From positions 1-13,186 of the forward strand of contig DASPFV010000194.1 of the NCBI GenBank assembly GCA_035620975.1: a stretch of 13,186 bases of DNA, written 5' to 3'. This stretch comes from DASPFV01 sp035620975 (lineage in GTDB: Bacteria > Acidobacteriota > Vicinamibacteria > Vicinamibacterales > 2-12-FULL-66-21). Under the pieces are notes generated by a model. It had not been told where the DNA came from and searched no databases. It was given only the letters and a program-made list of their open reading frames with translations. Within the stretch, counting starts at the first letter, position 1; every line of letters begins with the position of its first letter. Both the position numbers and the translations under genes were made by a program. Of the stretch, positions 1-7,354 are shown in pieces.

Positions 1-445
1 GATCGGCCTGTCGGTCGATCCGATCGACAGCCACGCCGGCTGGGCCAAGGACATCGAGGAGACCCAGGGCGCGGCGCTCAACTTCCCGCTGATCGGCGAC
101 AGCGACCGCAAGGTGGCCGACCTGTACGACATGATCCACCCGAACGCCAACGACACCCTGACGGTGCGCTCGGTCTATGTCATCGGTCCCGACAACAAGG
201 TCAAGCTGACGCTTACCTACCCGGCCAGCACCGGGCGCAACTTCGACGAGATCCTGCGCGTGATCGACTCGCTGCAGCTCACGGCGACGCACCAGGTGGC
301 GACGCCCGTGAACTGGCAGCCCGGGCAGGACGTGATCATCGTGACGGCCCTTTCGGACGAAGCCGCGCGCGAGCGGTTCCCGAACGGCTGGACGACGGTC
401 AAGCCGTACATGAGGGTAGTGCCGTCGCCGGAAAAGCGAGCGTAG
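1..445 (+). CDS. Peroxiredoxin, 1-Cys (Prx6) type, 5'-truncated by window edge
   Basis: Thiol peroxidase that reduces hydrogen peroxide and organic hydroperoxides, normally cytoplasmic. The frame is open from base 2 to the TAG at 443-445, giving about 147 residues, so the N-terminal thioredoxin-fold half with the PxxxT/SxxC peroxidatic cysteine lies before the window. Visible Prx6-type signatures are the opening IGLSVDPIDSHAGW, then LNFPLIGDSDRKVADLYDM, then TVRSVYVIGPDNKVKL containing the conserved Arg of the active site, then YPASTGRNFDEILRVIDSLQ, and the VATPVNWQPGQ stretch of the C-terminal dimerisation arm. Family members run about 210-220 residues, so roughly one third is missing. The internal GTG at 113 is not a real start because conserved family sequence continues upstream of it. 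The gene converges on the TonB receptor with only 19 bp between the stops. Family assignment is firm; the physiological substrate cannot be told. Confidence 0.93.
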   Translation, partial: IGLSVDPIDSHAGWAKDIEETQGAALNFPLIGDSDRKVADLYDMIHPNANDTLTVRSVYVIGPDNKVKLTLTYPASTGRNFDEILRVIDSLQLTATHQVATPVNWQPGQDVIIVTALSDEAARERFPNGWTTVKPYMRVVPSPEKRA

Positions 446-451
446 AGCGCG

Positions 452-464
452 TGGCCGGCGGCCA
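452..464. terminator. Short GC hairpin between convergent genes, possible bidirectional terminator
   Basis: TGGCC-GGC-GGCCA forms a perfect 5-bp stem with a 3-base loop. It fills most of the 19-bp gap between the two opposing stop codons. No T-tract follows on either strand, so it is not a standard intrinsic terminator. The position is what makes it a candidate. Confidence 0.25.
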
Positions 465-2732
465 TCAGAAGTCGACCATGAACCCGGCCGACGGCAGGAA
501 GGGAAAGAGGGAGTGCATCACCTTCACCACCCGGCCGTCGTCGTTCACGTAAGGCCGATCGACCGCGAAGTTCTCGCGGTCGAGGAGGTTGACGATTTCC
601 ACGAACAGCGTGAGCCGCCGCTGATCGAAGTGAAAGGCGTGGTTCGCCCGCACGTCGAGCCGGGCATAGACGGGGAGGCGCTCCAGGTTCCGCTCGGCCG
701 CAACCCAGATACCGCCGTCACGCCGCTCGTAATAGCCAGGGATCGGGAAGCTGCTGGCGACGCGGAGCTTCGCGCTCACGCTCGTCCTCGGTGAGAGGCG
801 CTGCAGGGCGAAGACGTTGAGCGTGTGGCGCTGGTCGTAGTCGCCGGGAAAGTGCTCCCCGCGGAGGCGATCGGTGTACTCGGTACGGCCGTAGGCATAG
901 CCGACCCAGCCGCTCAGCCCGGCGGGGGATCGACGCTGCAGGAGCAGCTCGATTCCCCGCGACGTTCCCACCAGCGCGTTGGCCCAGTACGGAGTGAGCG
1001 ACGGTCGCTCGATCTCGCCGTTCAGCAGATAGGTTTCCGACTCCTCCAGGCGCAGCATGTCGGCCTCGCGTCGATGGTAGGCGGTGACCTGCCATCGCGT
1101 GGACGATCCGAGCCGCTGCTCGAGCGCCAGATCGAGCTGCCGCGCGCGCTCGGGTCCGACGTCGTCCCCCTTGAACGTGCCGACGACCTGTTCGAGTGTC
1201 GGCGTCTGGGCCGTCCGGTTGAAGCCGCCCCGCAGCGACCACCCGGCGCGCAGCGGGACGCGCGCGAGCATCCACGGCGACCACGGCACCTCGTGGGCGA
1301 GCGACGACGGCTCGGCCATGAGCCCGGCGTCGATCGACCAGCGGGCCGTATCCCAGTTCACCCGCGCGTGGCCCGTGGCCAACCACCCGTCGCCAACCAC
1401 ACGCTCGAGCGAGGGGACCCGATCGGTCCACGGGAGCAGCGGGCTGCGACGCACCTGCTGAAACCGCACGTACGCCTCGTCGGCGCGGTGCCGCTGCGCG
1501 TAGGCGCCGAACTGCAGCGCGAGCGCGGAACCGGCGGTCCAGTCCGCGACGGCCCGATAGGCCAGACGTGAAGCGTAGCCGTCCGCCAGCGGAAAGCCGA
1601 TGATGCCGTCCGTCCGGAAGTCATTGACGCCGGCGGCGATCCGCTGCGTGACCACGACGGTCGGCGCGAATGCCGAGCGCCACGCCAGGGCGGCCAGCCC
1701 GGTGCGCGCGCGGGCGCCGTTGATGGAGTTCTCGTACACGCTGCCCTGCTCGTGTGAAAGCCGCGCGTGGCCGCCGACAAGGGTCAGCTGGAGCTGGTTC
1801 CGCGGCGTGGCGTCGACGACGAACTTGGCCTGCAGATCGGTGAAGCCGAACGCCGTCTGCCCCTCGTGCTCGAACCGATCGAGGAGCCACTGCAGGTAGC
1901 TCTGCCTCGTCGAGATCAGCCAGCTGCCGCGGGGACCGAGCGGCCCCTCGACCAGAAACGAGGCTGCGCTCGCGCTGAGCGATCCGTGAAACCCGGTCGT
2001 GGCGCGCGAGCCCTCGCGGATCGTGAGGTCCACCCAGGCCCCGGTGCGTCCGGGCCGATCCTGCGGGTAGGTCCCGGCCAGCAGCGACACGGAATCGAGC
2101 ACGGTGCCGTTCACCATCGAGATCGATCCCTCGGCCTCGCGGTCGGCCACCGTGTGAACCGGCCAGGGGACCGGGATCCCGTCAATCGAGAGCCCGAGGT
2201 GCGAGAAGTCGCTGCCGCGGACGGAGAACTCGCTGCGGAAGTCATCGCCTGTCGCAACGGACGGCAGGGCCTGCACGGCGCGGAGCGGATCGTCGGTCAG
2301 CACGCCCCGCAGCTCGAGCAGTTCGCCGCTCGTCAGGACCTGGGCTGCCGGCACGCTCGGCGCCGACCCCCGCACCGCGTCCGACACGACCGTCACGGTT
2401 TCCGTGTACGCGCCGGTGCCCGGCGCGAGCGGCACGGTCACGTGCGAGACCAGGCCGGCGTGAACGTCCACGCCGGGCCGCGCGAGGGCGTAGCCGACGA
2501 GGGAGACATACAGAGTGTGCCTCCCCGGCGGAACGGCCTCGAAGACGAATGCACCTTCGCGATCGCTCACCACCTCGCGTCTCGAGCCCTGCAGCGCGAT
2601 CACGACGCCGGGAAGCGAAGTACCGGCAACGGCATCCACGACGGTGCCGCGGATGCTGCCGGCCGGCGGCTGCTGGACGGACGGCTGAGCAGTGAGAGCG
2701 CCGATCAGGAGGGTGACCAGCGTGGTCGGCAC
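465..2732 (-). CDS. TonB-dependent outer-membrane receptor with N-terminal carboxypeptidase-regulatory-like domain
   Basis: Predicted 22-strand outer-membrane gated channel that imports an unidentified ligand using TonB/ExbBD energy. The 755 residues show a short signal peptide (1 to about 20, with no basic residue in its n-region), a carboxypeptidase-regulatory-like beta-sandwich at about 26-103 (GTVVDAVAGTSLPGV, DREGAFVFEAVPPG), and a TonB-box-like TETVTVV at 110-116. A plug follows at about 130-240 with the motif FSVRGSDFSHLGLSIDGIPV near 169-188, then a barrel with alternating aromatic strands ending in Phe (GFMVDF), the usual outer-membrane C-terminal signature. The start is GTG at 2732-2730; GGAG at 2748-2745 lies 12 bases upstream, a longish spacing, so the start is less certain than the gene. 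It is divergent from the secreted paralogue pair across a 280-bp gap. At 755 residues it is shorter than the roughly 1000-residue Oar-like relatives common in these bacteria. The substrate is unknown. Confidence 0.92.
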   Translation of the reverse strand: MPTTLVTLLIGALTAQPSVQQPPAGSIRGTVVDAVAGTSLPGVVIALQGSRREVVSDREGAFVFEAVPPGRHTLYVSLVGYALARPGVDVHAGLVSHVTVPLAPGTGAYTETVTVVSDAVRGSAPSVPAAQVLTSGELLELRGVLTDDPLRAVQALPSVATGDDFRSEFSVRGSDFSHLGLSIDGIPVPWPVHTVADREAEGSISMVNGTVLDSVSLLAGTYPQDRPGRTGAWVDLTIREGSRATTGFHGSLSASAASFLVEGPLGPRGSWLISTRQSYLQWLLDRFEHEGQTAFGFTDLQAKFVVDATPRNQLQLTLVGGHARLSHEQGSVYENSINGARARTGLAALAWRSAFAPTVVVTQRIAAGVNDFRTDGIIGFPLADGYASRLAYRAVADWTAGSALALQFGAYAQRHRADEAYVRFQQVRRSPLLPWTDRVPSLERVVGDGWLATGHARVNWDTARWSIDAGLMAEPSSLAHEVPWSPWMLARVPLRAGWSLRGGFNRTAQTPTLEQVVGTFKGDDVGPERARQLDLALEQRLGSSTRWQVTAYHRREADMLRLEESETYLLNGEIERPSLTPYWANALVGTSRGIELLLQRRSPAGLSGWVGYAYGRTEYTDRLRGEHFPGDYDQRHTLNVFALQRLSPRTSVSAKLRVASSFPIPGYYERRDGGIWVAAERNLERLPVYARLDVRANHAFHFDQRRLTLFVEIVNLLDRENFAVDRPYVNDDGRVVKVMHSLFPFLPSAGFMVDF

Positions 2733-2750
2733 GTGTTGATTATGCTCCGA

Positions 2751-2764
2751 GCTTCCGGCTTCCG
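2751..2764. repeat. Heptamer direct repeat GCTTCCG x2
   Basis: Two exact adjacent copies of GCTTCCG lie just upstream of the receptor's GTG start and partly precede its putative ribosome-binding site. It is the shortest of several 7-bp-period repeats in the gaps of this window and could be chance on its own. Confidence 0.4.
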
Positions 2765-2856
2765 GGCCGCGAGCTGCGATCCAGCGCTGCGACCCGCATG
2801 TTCAACCGCCCGTATGGCGCGGCACGCAAACGCCGCAGATCTCGGACAACCCGGGC

Positions 2857-2882
2857 GGGGTCAGGTCTTGCATTGCGACATC
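2857..2882. repeat. Possible REP/RAYT-type dispersed repeat motif
   Basis: The + strand reads GGGGTCAGGTCTTGCATTGC followed by GACATC. In the opposite direction this is the GCAATGCAAGACCTGACCCC form that I recall as a recurrent intergenic motif, often near REP-associated tyrosine transposase genes, in several GC-rich bacteria. No transposase or clear paired inverted copy is present here, so at most this is a solitary remnant. The identification rests on memory of the motif. Confidence 0.35.
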
Positions 2883-3003
2883 AGCGCGGGCCGACCAGCC
2901 TGACGAAAGTGCAATCCGGCGGAACGCGCCACTTCGACGTCTGAATTTCGAGACCACCGCGCGATCACCGCACGTGACGCGAACGGCGGATGCCTGCCCG
3001 GAC

Positions 3004-3010
3004 GGAGGGA
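3004..3010 (+). promoter_or_regulatory. Ribosome-binding site GGAGGGA deciding the start at 3013
   Basis: A strong Shine-Dalgarno match sits four bases (from its GGAGG core) before ATG 3013. It selects this ATG over the in-frame GTG at 2974, and the ATG gives an immediate signal peptide. Confidence 0.75.
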
Positions 3011-3012
3011 CC

Positions 3013-4875
3013 ATGAGGCGAGCCATCATCTGCATCCTCACCATCGCGGCCGGGGCCGCGACCGCCTGGGCACGCCAGCCTCCCACCGCCGAGGGCTGGG
3101 TCGTGCTCACGCTCGATGACTATCATGCGCTCCGCGGGCGCGCCTTCCCGCCAACGCCCGACCCCCAGCCGCCGCCGGTCGACGCTGCGCTCACGCGCGT
3201 CGACTACGAGCTGCGCCTCGGCGCGGACTCGGTGACCGGCCAGGCCCGTCTGACCGTGGACGTACTGAAAGAGGGCTGGACCAGCGTTCAGATCCCCCCC
3301 GCGATCCTGGTGCGAGCCGCGCTCCTCGATGGGCAGCCGACAACCCTCGTCGACGGCACGCCGCCGCGGGTGCTCCTCTCGAAACCGGGGCGCGCGGTGC
3401 TGACGCTCGACATCGTCGTGCCGGTCACGGCGGCTGGAGGATCCGAGACGATCGCGCTCCCCTCTTCCGGCTCCGCGGTGTCGGCCGTCAGCCTCGTCGT
3501 TCCGCGCGCCGACGTCGACCTCGTCGTGAGCGGCGGCTTCATCGTCGAGCCGACCTCCGCGGCGGGCGAGAGCCGCTGGCTCGTCCACGGACATCCCGCG
3601 CAGCCGATGAGGCTGTCGTGGAAGCGCCGCGTGGACGACCGGCGGCAGTCGCTGCCGCTCCGCCTGCGCGCCCGGCTCACCGGATTCGTGGCGCTCGGGG
3701 AGGAATCCAGCGCCCTGACCCTTGACGCGCAGATCGACGTCGTCCAGGGAGCCGCGGCCGACGTCTCGCTGACGTTGCCGGAGGGCGTGTCAGTGAACCG
3801 CGTCTCGGGATCCACGGTCGCCGACTGGCGCCAGGAATCCGGGACGCTGACGGTCGTCTTCGTCGAGCCGATGGCGACGGCGGCAACATTTGCGGTGCAG
3901 GGCGAGTTCCGGGCTCCGCGCGAGGGGCCGGTGTCCGTGCCGATTGTCAGGCTGCCCGCGGCGGATCGAGAGACCGGCGGCCTGGCCGTTGACGTCATCG
4001 GCGCAGGAGAGATCGGTGAGGCGCAGGTCCGCGCACTCGAGCGGGCGGATGCCGGCGAGCTGGGCGAACCCGTATCGGGGCGAGACTCCCCTTCGATCGT
4101 GGCGTTCAGGTTCATGCCCGTGAAGGGCAGTGAACCGCGCGCCCTGAGCGTCAGGGTGTCACGCTACACGCCCCAGGCGGTCCTCGTGGCCAACGTCGAG
4201 GATGCGCGGTACGACGCGCTCGTCGCGGAGGATGGCAAGCGGCTCGTACGAGCCCGCTACGCGGTGCGCAACAACCAGCGCAGCTTTCTCGCCGTCGCGC
4301 TGCCAGCCGACTCGATTCTCTGGAGCGCACGCCTGGGCGGGCAACCCGTGCGCCCAGGTGTCGCGGCGGACGGCAGTCTGCTGCTGCCGCTGCTGAAAGG
4401 CCGTGCGAACGAGGACCCGCCGCTATTTGCCGTGGAGGTGATGTACCTGCAGCGCGGCGCACCATGGAGCGACAGAGGCAGCGCGCGTCTCGAGCTCCCC
4501 GCCATCGATCTTCCCGTTTCCCGCACGGGCTTCAGCCTGCACCATTCGCCGAGATACAGGCTCGAGCTGCTGCCCGGCACCTTTCGCCTCGAGGACGACA
4601 CGCGGCCAGTGAGCCCAGTGTTTTCAAGCGTCGAGGGCAGAGGCGGAGGTGCTATCGCACCACCGCCTGCGGCCTCCCAGTCCGACGCCGCAGCGCAATC
4701 GATGTTCATGCTCATCGATCAGTTCCGCAAGGACGCGGGCCGCACGGTGGGCGGCATCGTGCCGATCGACGTCGACCTGCCCGACTTCGGTCCGGCCCTC
4801 TTCCTCGCCGCGGAGCTGACGGCGGAAAGCCGCGCGCTCGTGGCGGAGGTCACGTATCGGCGGACGGACATGTGA
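3013..4875 (+). CDS. Secreted beta-rich protein of unknown function, first of a tandem paralogous pair
   Basis: A 620-residue exported protein I cannot assign to a named family. A signal peptide is clear (MRRAIICILTIAAGAATAWA, cleavage near residue 20). There is no later membrane segment, so it is probably periplasmic or envelope-associated. After a Pro-rich linker at about 46-56, the chain reads as successive amphipathic beta-strands, as in stacked beta-sandwich domains. It is clearly related to the next gene throughout: LTLDDYHAL matches VTLSRTDYDRL, DAALTRVDYELRL matches AALTRADVRVRV, and VVSGGFIVEPTSAAGESRW matches RLSRGLIVGRTSAGGRTI. The C-terminal module from residue 577 (RTVGGIVPIDVDLPDFG) matches residues 706-746 of the neighbour. 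A variable Gly/Pro/Ala-rich linker at about 540-560 occupies the position where the neighbour carries an extra domain. No catalytic motif was recognised. The two genes are probably co-transcribed, 154 bp apart. Confidence 0.85.
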   Translation: MRRAIICILTIAAGAATAWARQPPTAEGWVVLTLDDYHALRGRAFPPTPDPQPPPVDAALTRVDYELRLGADSVTGQARLTVDVLKEGWTSVQIPPAILVRAALLDGQPTTLVDGTPPRVLLSKPGRAVLTLDIVVPVTAAGGSETIALPSSGSAVSAVSLVVPRADVDLVVSGGFIVEPTSAAGESRWLVHGHPAQPMRLSWKRRVDDRRQSLPLRLRARLTGFVALGEESSALTLDAQIDVVQGAAADVSLTLPEGVSVNRVSGSTVADWRQESGTLTVVFVEPMATAATFAVQGEFRAPREGPVSVPIVRLPAADRETGGLAVDVIGAGEIGEAQVRALERADAGELGEPVSGRDSPSIVAFRFMPVKGSEPRALSVRVSRYTPQAVLVANVEDARYDALVAEDGKRLVRARYAVRNNQRSFLAVALPADSILWSARLGGQPVRPGVAADGSLLLPLLKGRANEDPPLFAVEVMYLQRGAPWSDRGSARLELPAIDLPVSRTGFSLHHSPRYRLELLPGTFRLEDDTRPVSPVFSSVEGRGGGAIAPPPAASQSDAAAQSMFMLIDQFRKDAGRTVGGIVPIDVDLPDFGPALFLAAELTAESRALVAEVTYRRTDM

Positions 4876-5029
4876 TCAGTGCACAACCGACTCACGGCAG
4901 CCGGTTCACGCTGCAGGCAGACGAAGACTGGAATCTCACGAAGGGGTTCTTGGTACCAGCCTCCAGCAGCTGTCGACGCGAGCTGCCGAAGCCGACGATT
5001 CATTCCCGGACTCTGGGAGGTCCACTGAT
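4876..5029 (+). other. 154-bp gap between the tandem paralogues
   Basis: No convincing ORF, terminator or promoter was found. The ribosome-binding site of the second paralogue, GGGAGG at 5015-5020, lies at its 3' end, nine bases before ATG 5030. The absence of a terminator is consistent with co-transcription. Confidence 0.4.
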
Positions 5030-7270
5030 ATGGGCACACGTGTACTCGTCAATCGCCTGAAGCATCGCTTCAGCCAATTCCGTGTTCTTCCGTGTTTTTC
5101 CGTGGCCGTCGTCCGGTGTTGTTCCGTGGCAGCCCTGTGCCTGTCGGTGGGGCTGCCGTGTCCGTCCGCGGCCCAGGAGCGGACCGTGCCTGGTACGGTC
5201 ACGCTGTCGCGCACGGATTACGACCGCCTGCTCGATCTCGCGGCGCGGCGGCCGCGCGAGCCCGAGCCCGCGCCAGTCCCGGCGGCGTTGACGCGCGCCG
5301 ACGTGCGCGTGCGCGTGGAGGGCAACGCCGCCCGCGCGACGGCCACGCTGGAAGGCCAGGTGTTCCACACCGGGGTCGTGAAGGTGCCGCTGGTCCACGG
5401 CGCGACTCTGCTCGATGCCCGGCTGGCCGATGGGCCGCTGCCGCTCGTGACCGACGGCAAGTCGCACTCGGCCCTCCTCGCCGGGCCCACGTCGTTCGCG
5501 GCCACACTCGAGTGGGCCTCGCCGCTCGAAGCCGCGCCGGGTCATGCGTCATTCCTGCTCCCGGTCCCGAACGCCGGCAGCGCGACCGCGGTTATCGACG
5601 TGCCGGGCGGGAACCCGGACGTGCGCCTCAGCAGAGGGCTGATTGTGGGGCGCACATCGGCTGGCGGCAGGACCATCGTCGAAGCGACGCTCGATCCAGG
5701 TTCCCCCGTACGGGTCTCCTGGTCTGTCCGCGAAACCTCTGCGGCCGCGCCCGGCCGCGCAGTCCGGCTGCTCTCGGATGTCAAAACCGTTCTGACGATT
5801 GGCGACGCGGACGTCCGGCTGTTCAGCCTCGTCGATGTCACCGTCGTGACGGGAGAACCGGCCAGCCTCGACATCCGGCTGCCGGCGGCGTACGAGCTGG
5901 CGAGCCTCTCCGGCCCGAGCGTCGATCGAACCGAGGAGAAGGCCGGCGTCGTCACCGTGGGCCTCGCGAGCTCCACCCAGCGGCAGCACCAGCTCGCGAT
6001 CGTGCTGGAACGGTCGCACGGCCCGGGATCCTTCAGGCTCGAGACGGAGCTCCCGTCTGTCGCCGGGTCCCAGCGCGAGACGGGAGAGATCGCGGTCGAA
6101 GGCCTCGGGACGATGGAAGTCGCCTCGCCAGGGAGCGCGGGGCTACGCCGCATCGACGTGCGCGAAACCAGCCCGGTGCTGTGGAGGACCGGCCGTCCGC
6201 TCCTGGCCGCCTACCGCTATCAACGGGGGCCGGGCAACCCGCCCTCACTGGCGCTCGACGTCACCCGCTTTGCCGACGCCGCTGTCCTGGCGGCGGTCGC
6301 CGAGCGCGCCGTCGCGACCACGCTCATGACCAGCCAGGGCCGCATGCTGACCGAGATCACGCTGCGCATCCGCAACCGCGCTCAGCCGTTCCTCCGCGTG
6401 GTGCTGCCGCAGGGCGCCACGATGCTCTCCGTGGAGGTCGCCGGCCAGCCAGCGCCGCCGGCGACGGCGCCGGACGGCATGCGAGTGCCCCTGCTTCGGT
6501 CCGGGTTCCGGCCGGGCGGGCCATATGACGTGTCGTTCGTGTACGTGCACGCGGGGCCGCCGTTCGCGAAGAAAGGTGAGATGGAGATGGCGCTCCCCCG
6601 GATGGACCTGCCGATTGCCCTCGTCGAGTGGGAGCTCTTCGTGCCCGATCGGTTCCGCGCAGACCGTTTCAGGGGGGACCTGCTGCCCGCCGCCCTGACC
6701 GGCGCCAGCGGCACTTCCGAAATCGTGGCCCTGGGATTGACCGACCGCAACGTGAAGTACGTCGTCGGGACGGGGACGATCTCGGGTCGAGTCGTGGACG
6801 CCTCCGGAGCCGTGCTGCCGGGAACGACGATCGTGGCGGAAGTGGCCGGTCAGCGGCAGAGCGTCATCGCGAATGCGAACGGCGAGTACGTCGTTTCCGG
6901 GTTGCCCTCAGGAGCGGTGACGATCACCGGCGAGCTCGCCGGTTTCCGGTCGGTGCAGCACTCGCTCGACTACGACCAGCGATCGCGACGGCTCGACTTC
7001 GCGATGGAGTCCAGCGGGTTGACGGAATCGGTGACGGTCAGAGCAGAAAGCCCCCGGACGAGGGACGAAGTGATCCGCCGTGAAGACCGCGAGAAGATCG
7101 TGGAGCAGCAGCCCGTGCCCTCGTTGAACGTGCAGAGCCTGCAGCGCCGCGTCGCGGGCGTGCTGCCGGTGCGCATGGACGTGCCGCGCGCGGGCACCTC
7201 TCACCGCTTCGTCCGGCCGCTCGTCCTCGACGAACCAACAGCAGTCAGCTTCAGGTATCGAACCAGATAG
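5030..7270 (+). CDS. Secreted beta-rich protein with internal carboxypeptidase-regulatory-like domain, second paralogue
   Basis: A 746-residue exported protein of unknown function. ATG 5030 is supported by GGGAGG at 5015-5020. The first 50 residues are a long basic leader plus a Cys-rich hydrophobic core ending near PSAAQE, and part of that leader is encoded by a hairpin and decamer repeat. Residues 55 to about 575 align along their length with the preceding gene. A carboxypeptidase-regulatory-like beta-sandwich follows at about 581-660 (TISGRVVDASGAVLPG, NANGEYVVSGLPSG), then LTESVTVRAESP at 664-675, the arrangement normally seen just before the plug of TonB-dependent receptors. A conserved C-terminal module (RRVAGVLPVRMDVPRAG through SFRYRTR, 706-746) matches the end of the first paralogue, so the regulatory-like block is an insertion relative to it. 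No enzymatic motif was recognised. A binding or scaffold role at the envelope is inference only. Confidence 0.85.
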   Translation: MGTRVLVNRLKHRFSQFRVLPCFSVAVVRCCSVAALCLSVGLPCPSAAQERTVPGTVTLSRTDYDRLLDLAARRPREPEPAPVPAALTRADVRVRVEGNAARATATLEGQVFHTGVVKVPLVHGATLLDARLADGPLPLVTDGKSHSALLAGPTSFAATLEWASPLEAAPGHASFLLPVPNAGSATAVIDVPGGNPDVRLSRGLIVGRTSAGGRTIVEATLDPGSPVRVSWSVRETSAAAPGRAVRLLSDVKTVLTIGDADVRLFSLVDVTVVTGEPASLDIRLPAAYELASLSGPSVDRTEEKAGVVTVGLASSTQRQHQLAIVLERSHGPGSFRLETELPSVAGSQRETGEIAVEGLGTMEVASPGSAGLRRIDVRETSPVLWRTGRPLLAAYRYQRGPGNPPSLALDVTRFADAAVLAAVAERAVATTLMTSQGRMLTEITLRIRNRAQPFLRVVLPQGATMLSVEVAGQPAPPATAPDGMRVPLLRSGFRPGGPYDVSFVYVHAGPPFAKKGEMEMALPRMDLPIALVEWELFVPDRFRADRFRGDLLPAALTGASGTSEIVALGLTDRNVKYVVGTGTISGRVVDASGAVLPGTTIVAEVAGQRQSVIANANGEYVVSGLPSGAVTITGELAGFRSVQHSLDYDQRSRRLDFAMESSGLTESVTVRAESPRTRDEVIRREDREKIVEQQPVPSLNVQSLQRRVAGVLPVRMDVPRAGTSHRFVRPLVLDEPTAVSFRYRTR
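5057..5073. repeat. Perfect 7-bp inverted repeat inside the leader region
   Basis: CTGAAGC-ATC-GCTTCAG forms a perfect hairpin stem with a 3-base loop. It starts 28 bases into the coding sequence of the second paralogue and ends four bases before a decamer array. It could fold in the mRNA just downstream of the start codon and affect initiation, or be part of a dispersed element. Confidence 0.6.
5078..5107. repeat. Decamer tandem repeat TTCCGTGTTY, three units, inside coding sequence
   Basis: Units are TTCCGTGTTC (5078-5087), TTCCGTGTTT (5088-5097) and TTCCGTGGCC (5098-5107), with a further TTCCGTGGC at 5122-5130. The sequence is AT-richer than its surroundings and resembles short intergenic repeats that I recall as CACGGAA-rich on the other strand in related genomes. 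It encodes part of the signal region (about residues 17-26) of the second paralogue. Confidence 0.7.
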
Positions 7271-7283
7271 GTTCAAGGTTCTG
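7270..7283. repeat. Heptamer repeat GGTTCNN x2 at the stop codon of the second paralogue
   Basis: GGTTCAA and GGTTCTG begin at the last base of the TAG stop. They fit the consensus of the larger heptamer array at 12861-12916, so the same repeat class appears at both ends of the three-gene operon. Confidence 0.5.
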
Positions 7284-7327
7284 GGGCCGAATGCCGGATG
7301 AATCGACCGCCCGAAAATCGCAGCATC

Positions 7328-7342
7328 GAACGCCAGAACGCC
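7328..7342. repeat. Direct repeat GAACGCC x2
   Basis: Two exact GAACGCC copies separated by one A lie in the convergent gap 7271-7354, between the second paralogue and the dehydrogenase. The gap contains no gene and no convincing intrinsic terminator: ATCCGGAT at 7346-7353 is palindromic but has no T-tract. Confidence 0.45.
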
Positions 7343-7354
7343 GCAATCCGGATT

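Larger units (their letters stand above)
2733..3012. promoter_or_regulatory. Divergent intergenic region, presumed promoters for the receptor and the secreted pair
   Basis: This 280-bp gap separates two divergently transcribed genes and must hold promoters for both unless transcription enters from elsewhere. I found no convincing -35/-10 pair on either strand; vegetative promoters of GC-rich phyla are often weak matches. It contains two heptamers (GCTTCCG twice, 2751-2764) and a REP-like motif at 2857-2882, listed separately. A GTG at 2974 is in frame with the downstream gene, but the ATG at 3013 is the better start. Confidence 0.45.

Noticed and set aside
2974..3012. GTG 2974 as the start of the first secreted paralogue
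   Set aside because: It has no good ribosome-binding site and would bury the signal peptide behind 13 polar residues. ATG 3013 has GGAGGGA in front of it.
5102..5104. GTG 5102 as the start of the second secreted paralogue
   Set aside because: It gives a reasonable signal peptide but has no ribosome-binding site, whereas ATG 5030 has GGGAGG nine bases upstream. Kept only as a possible ancestral start.
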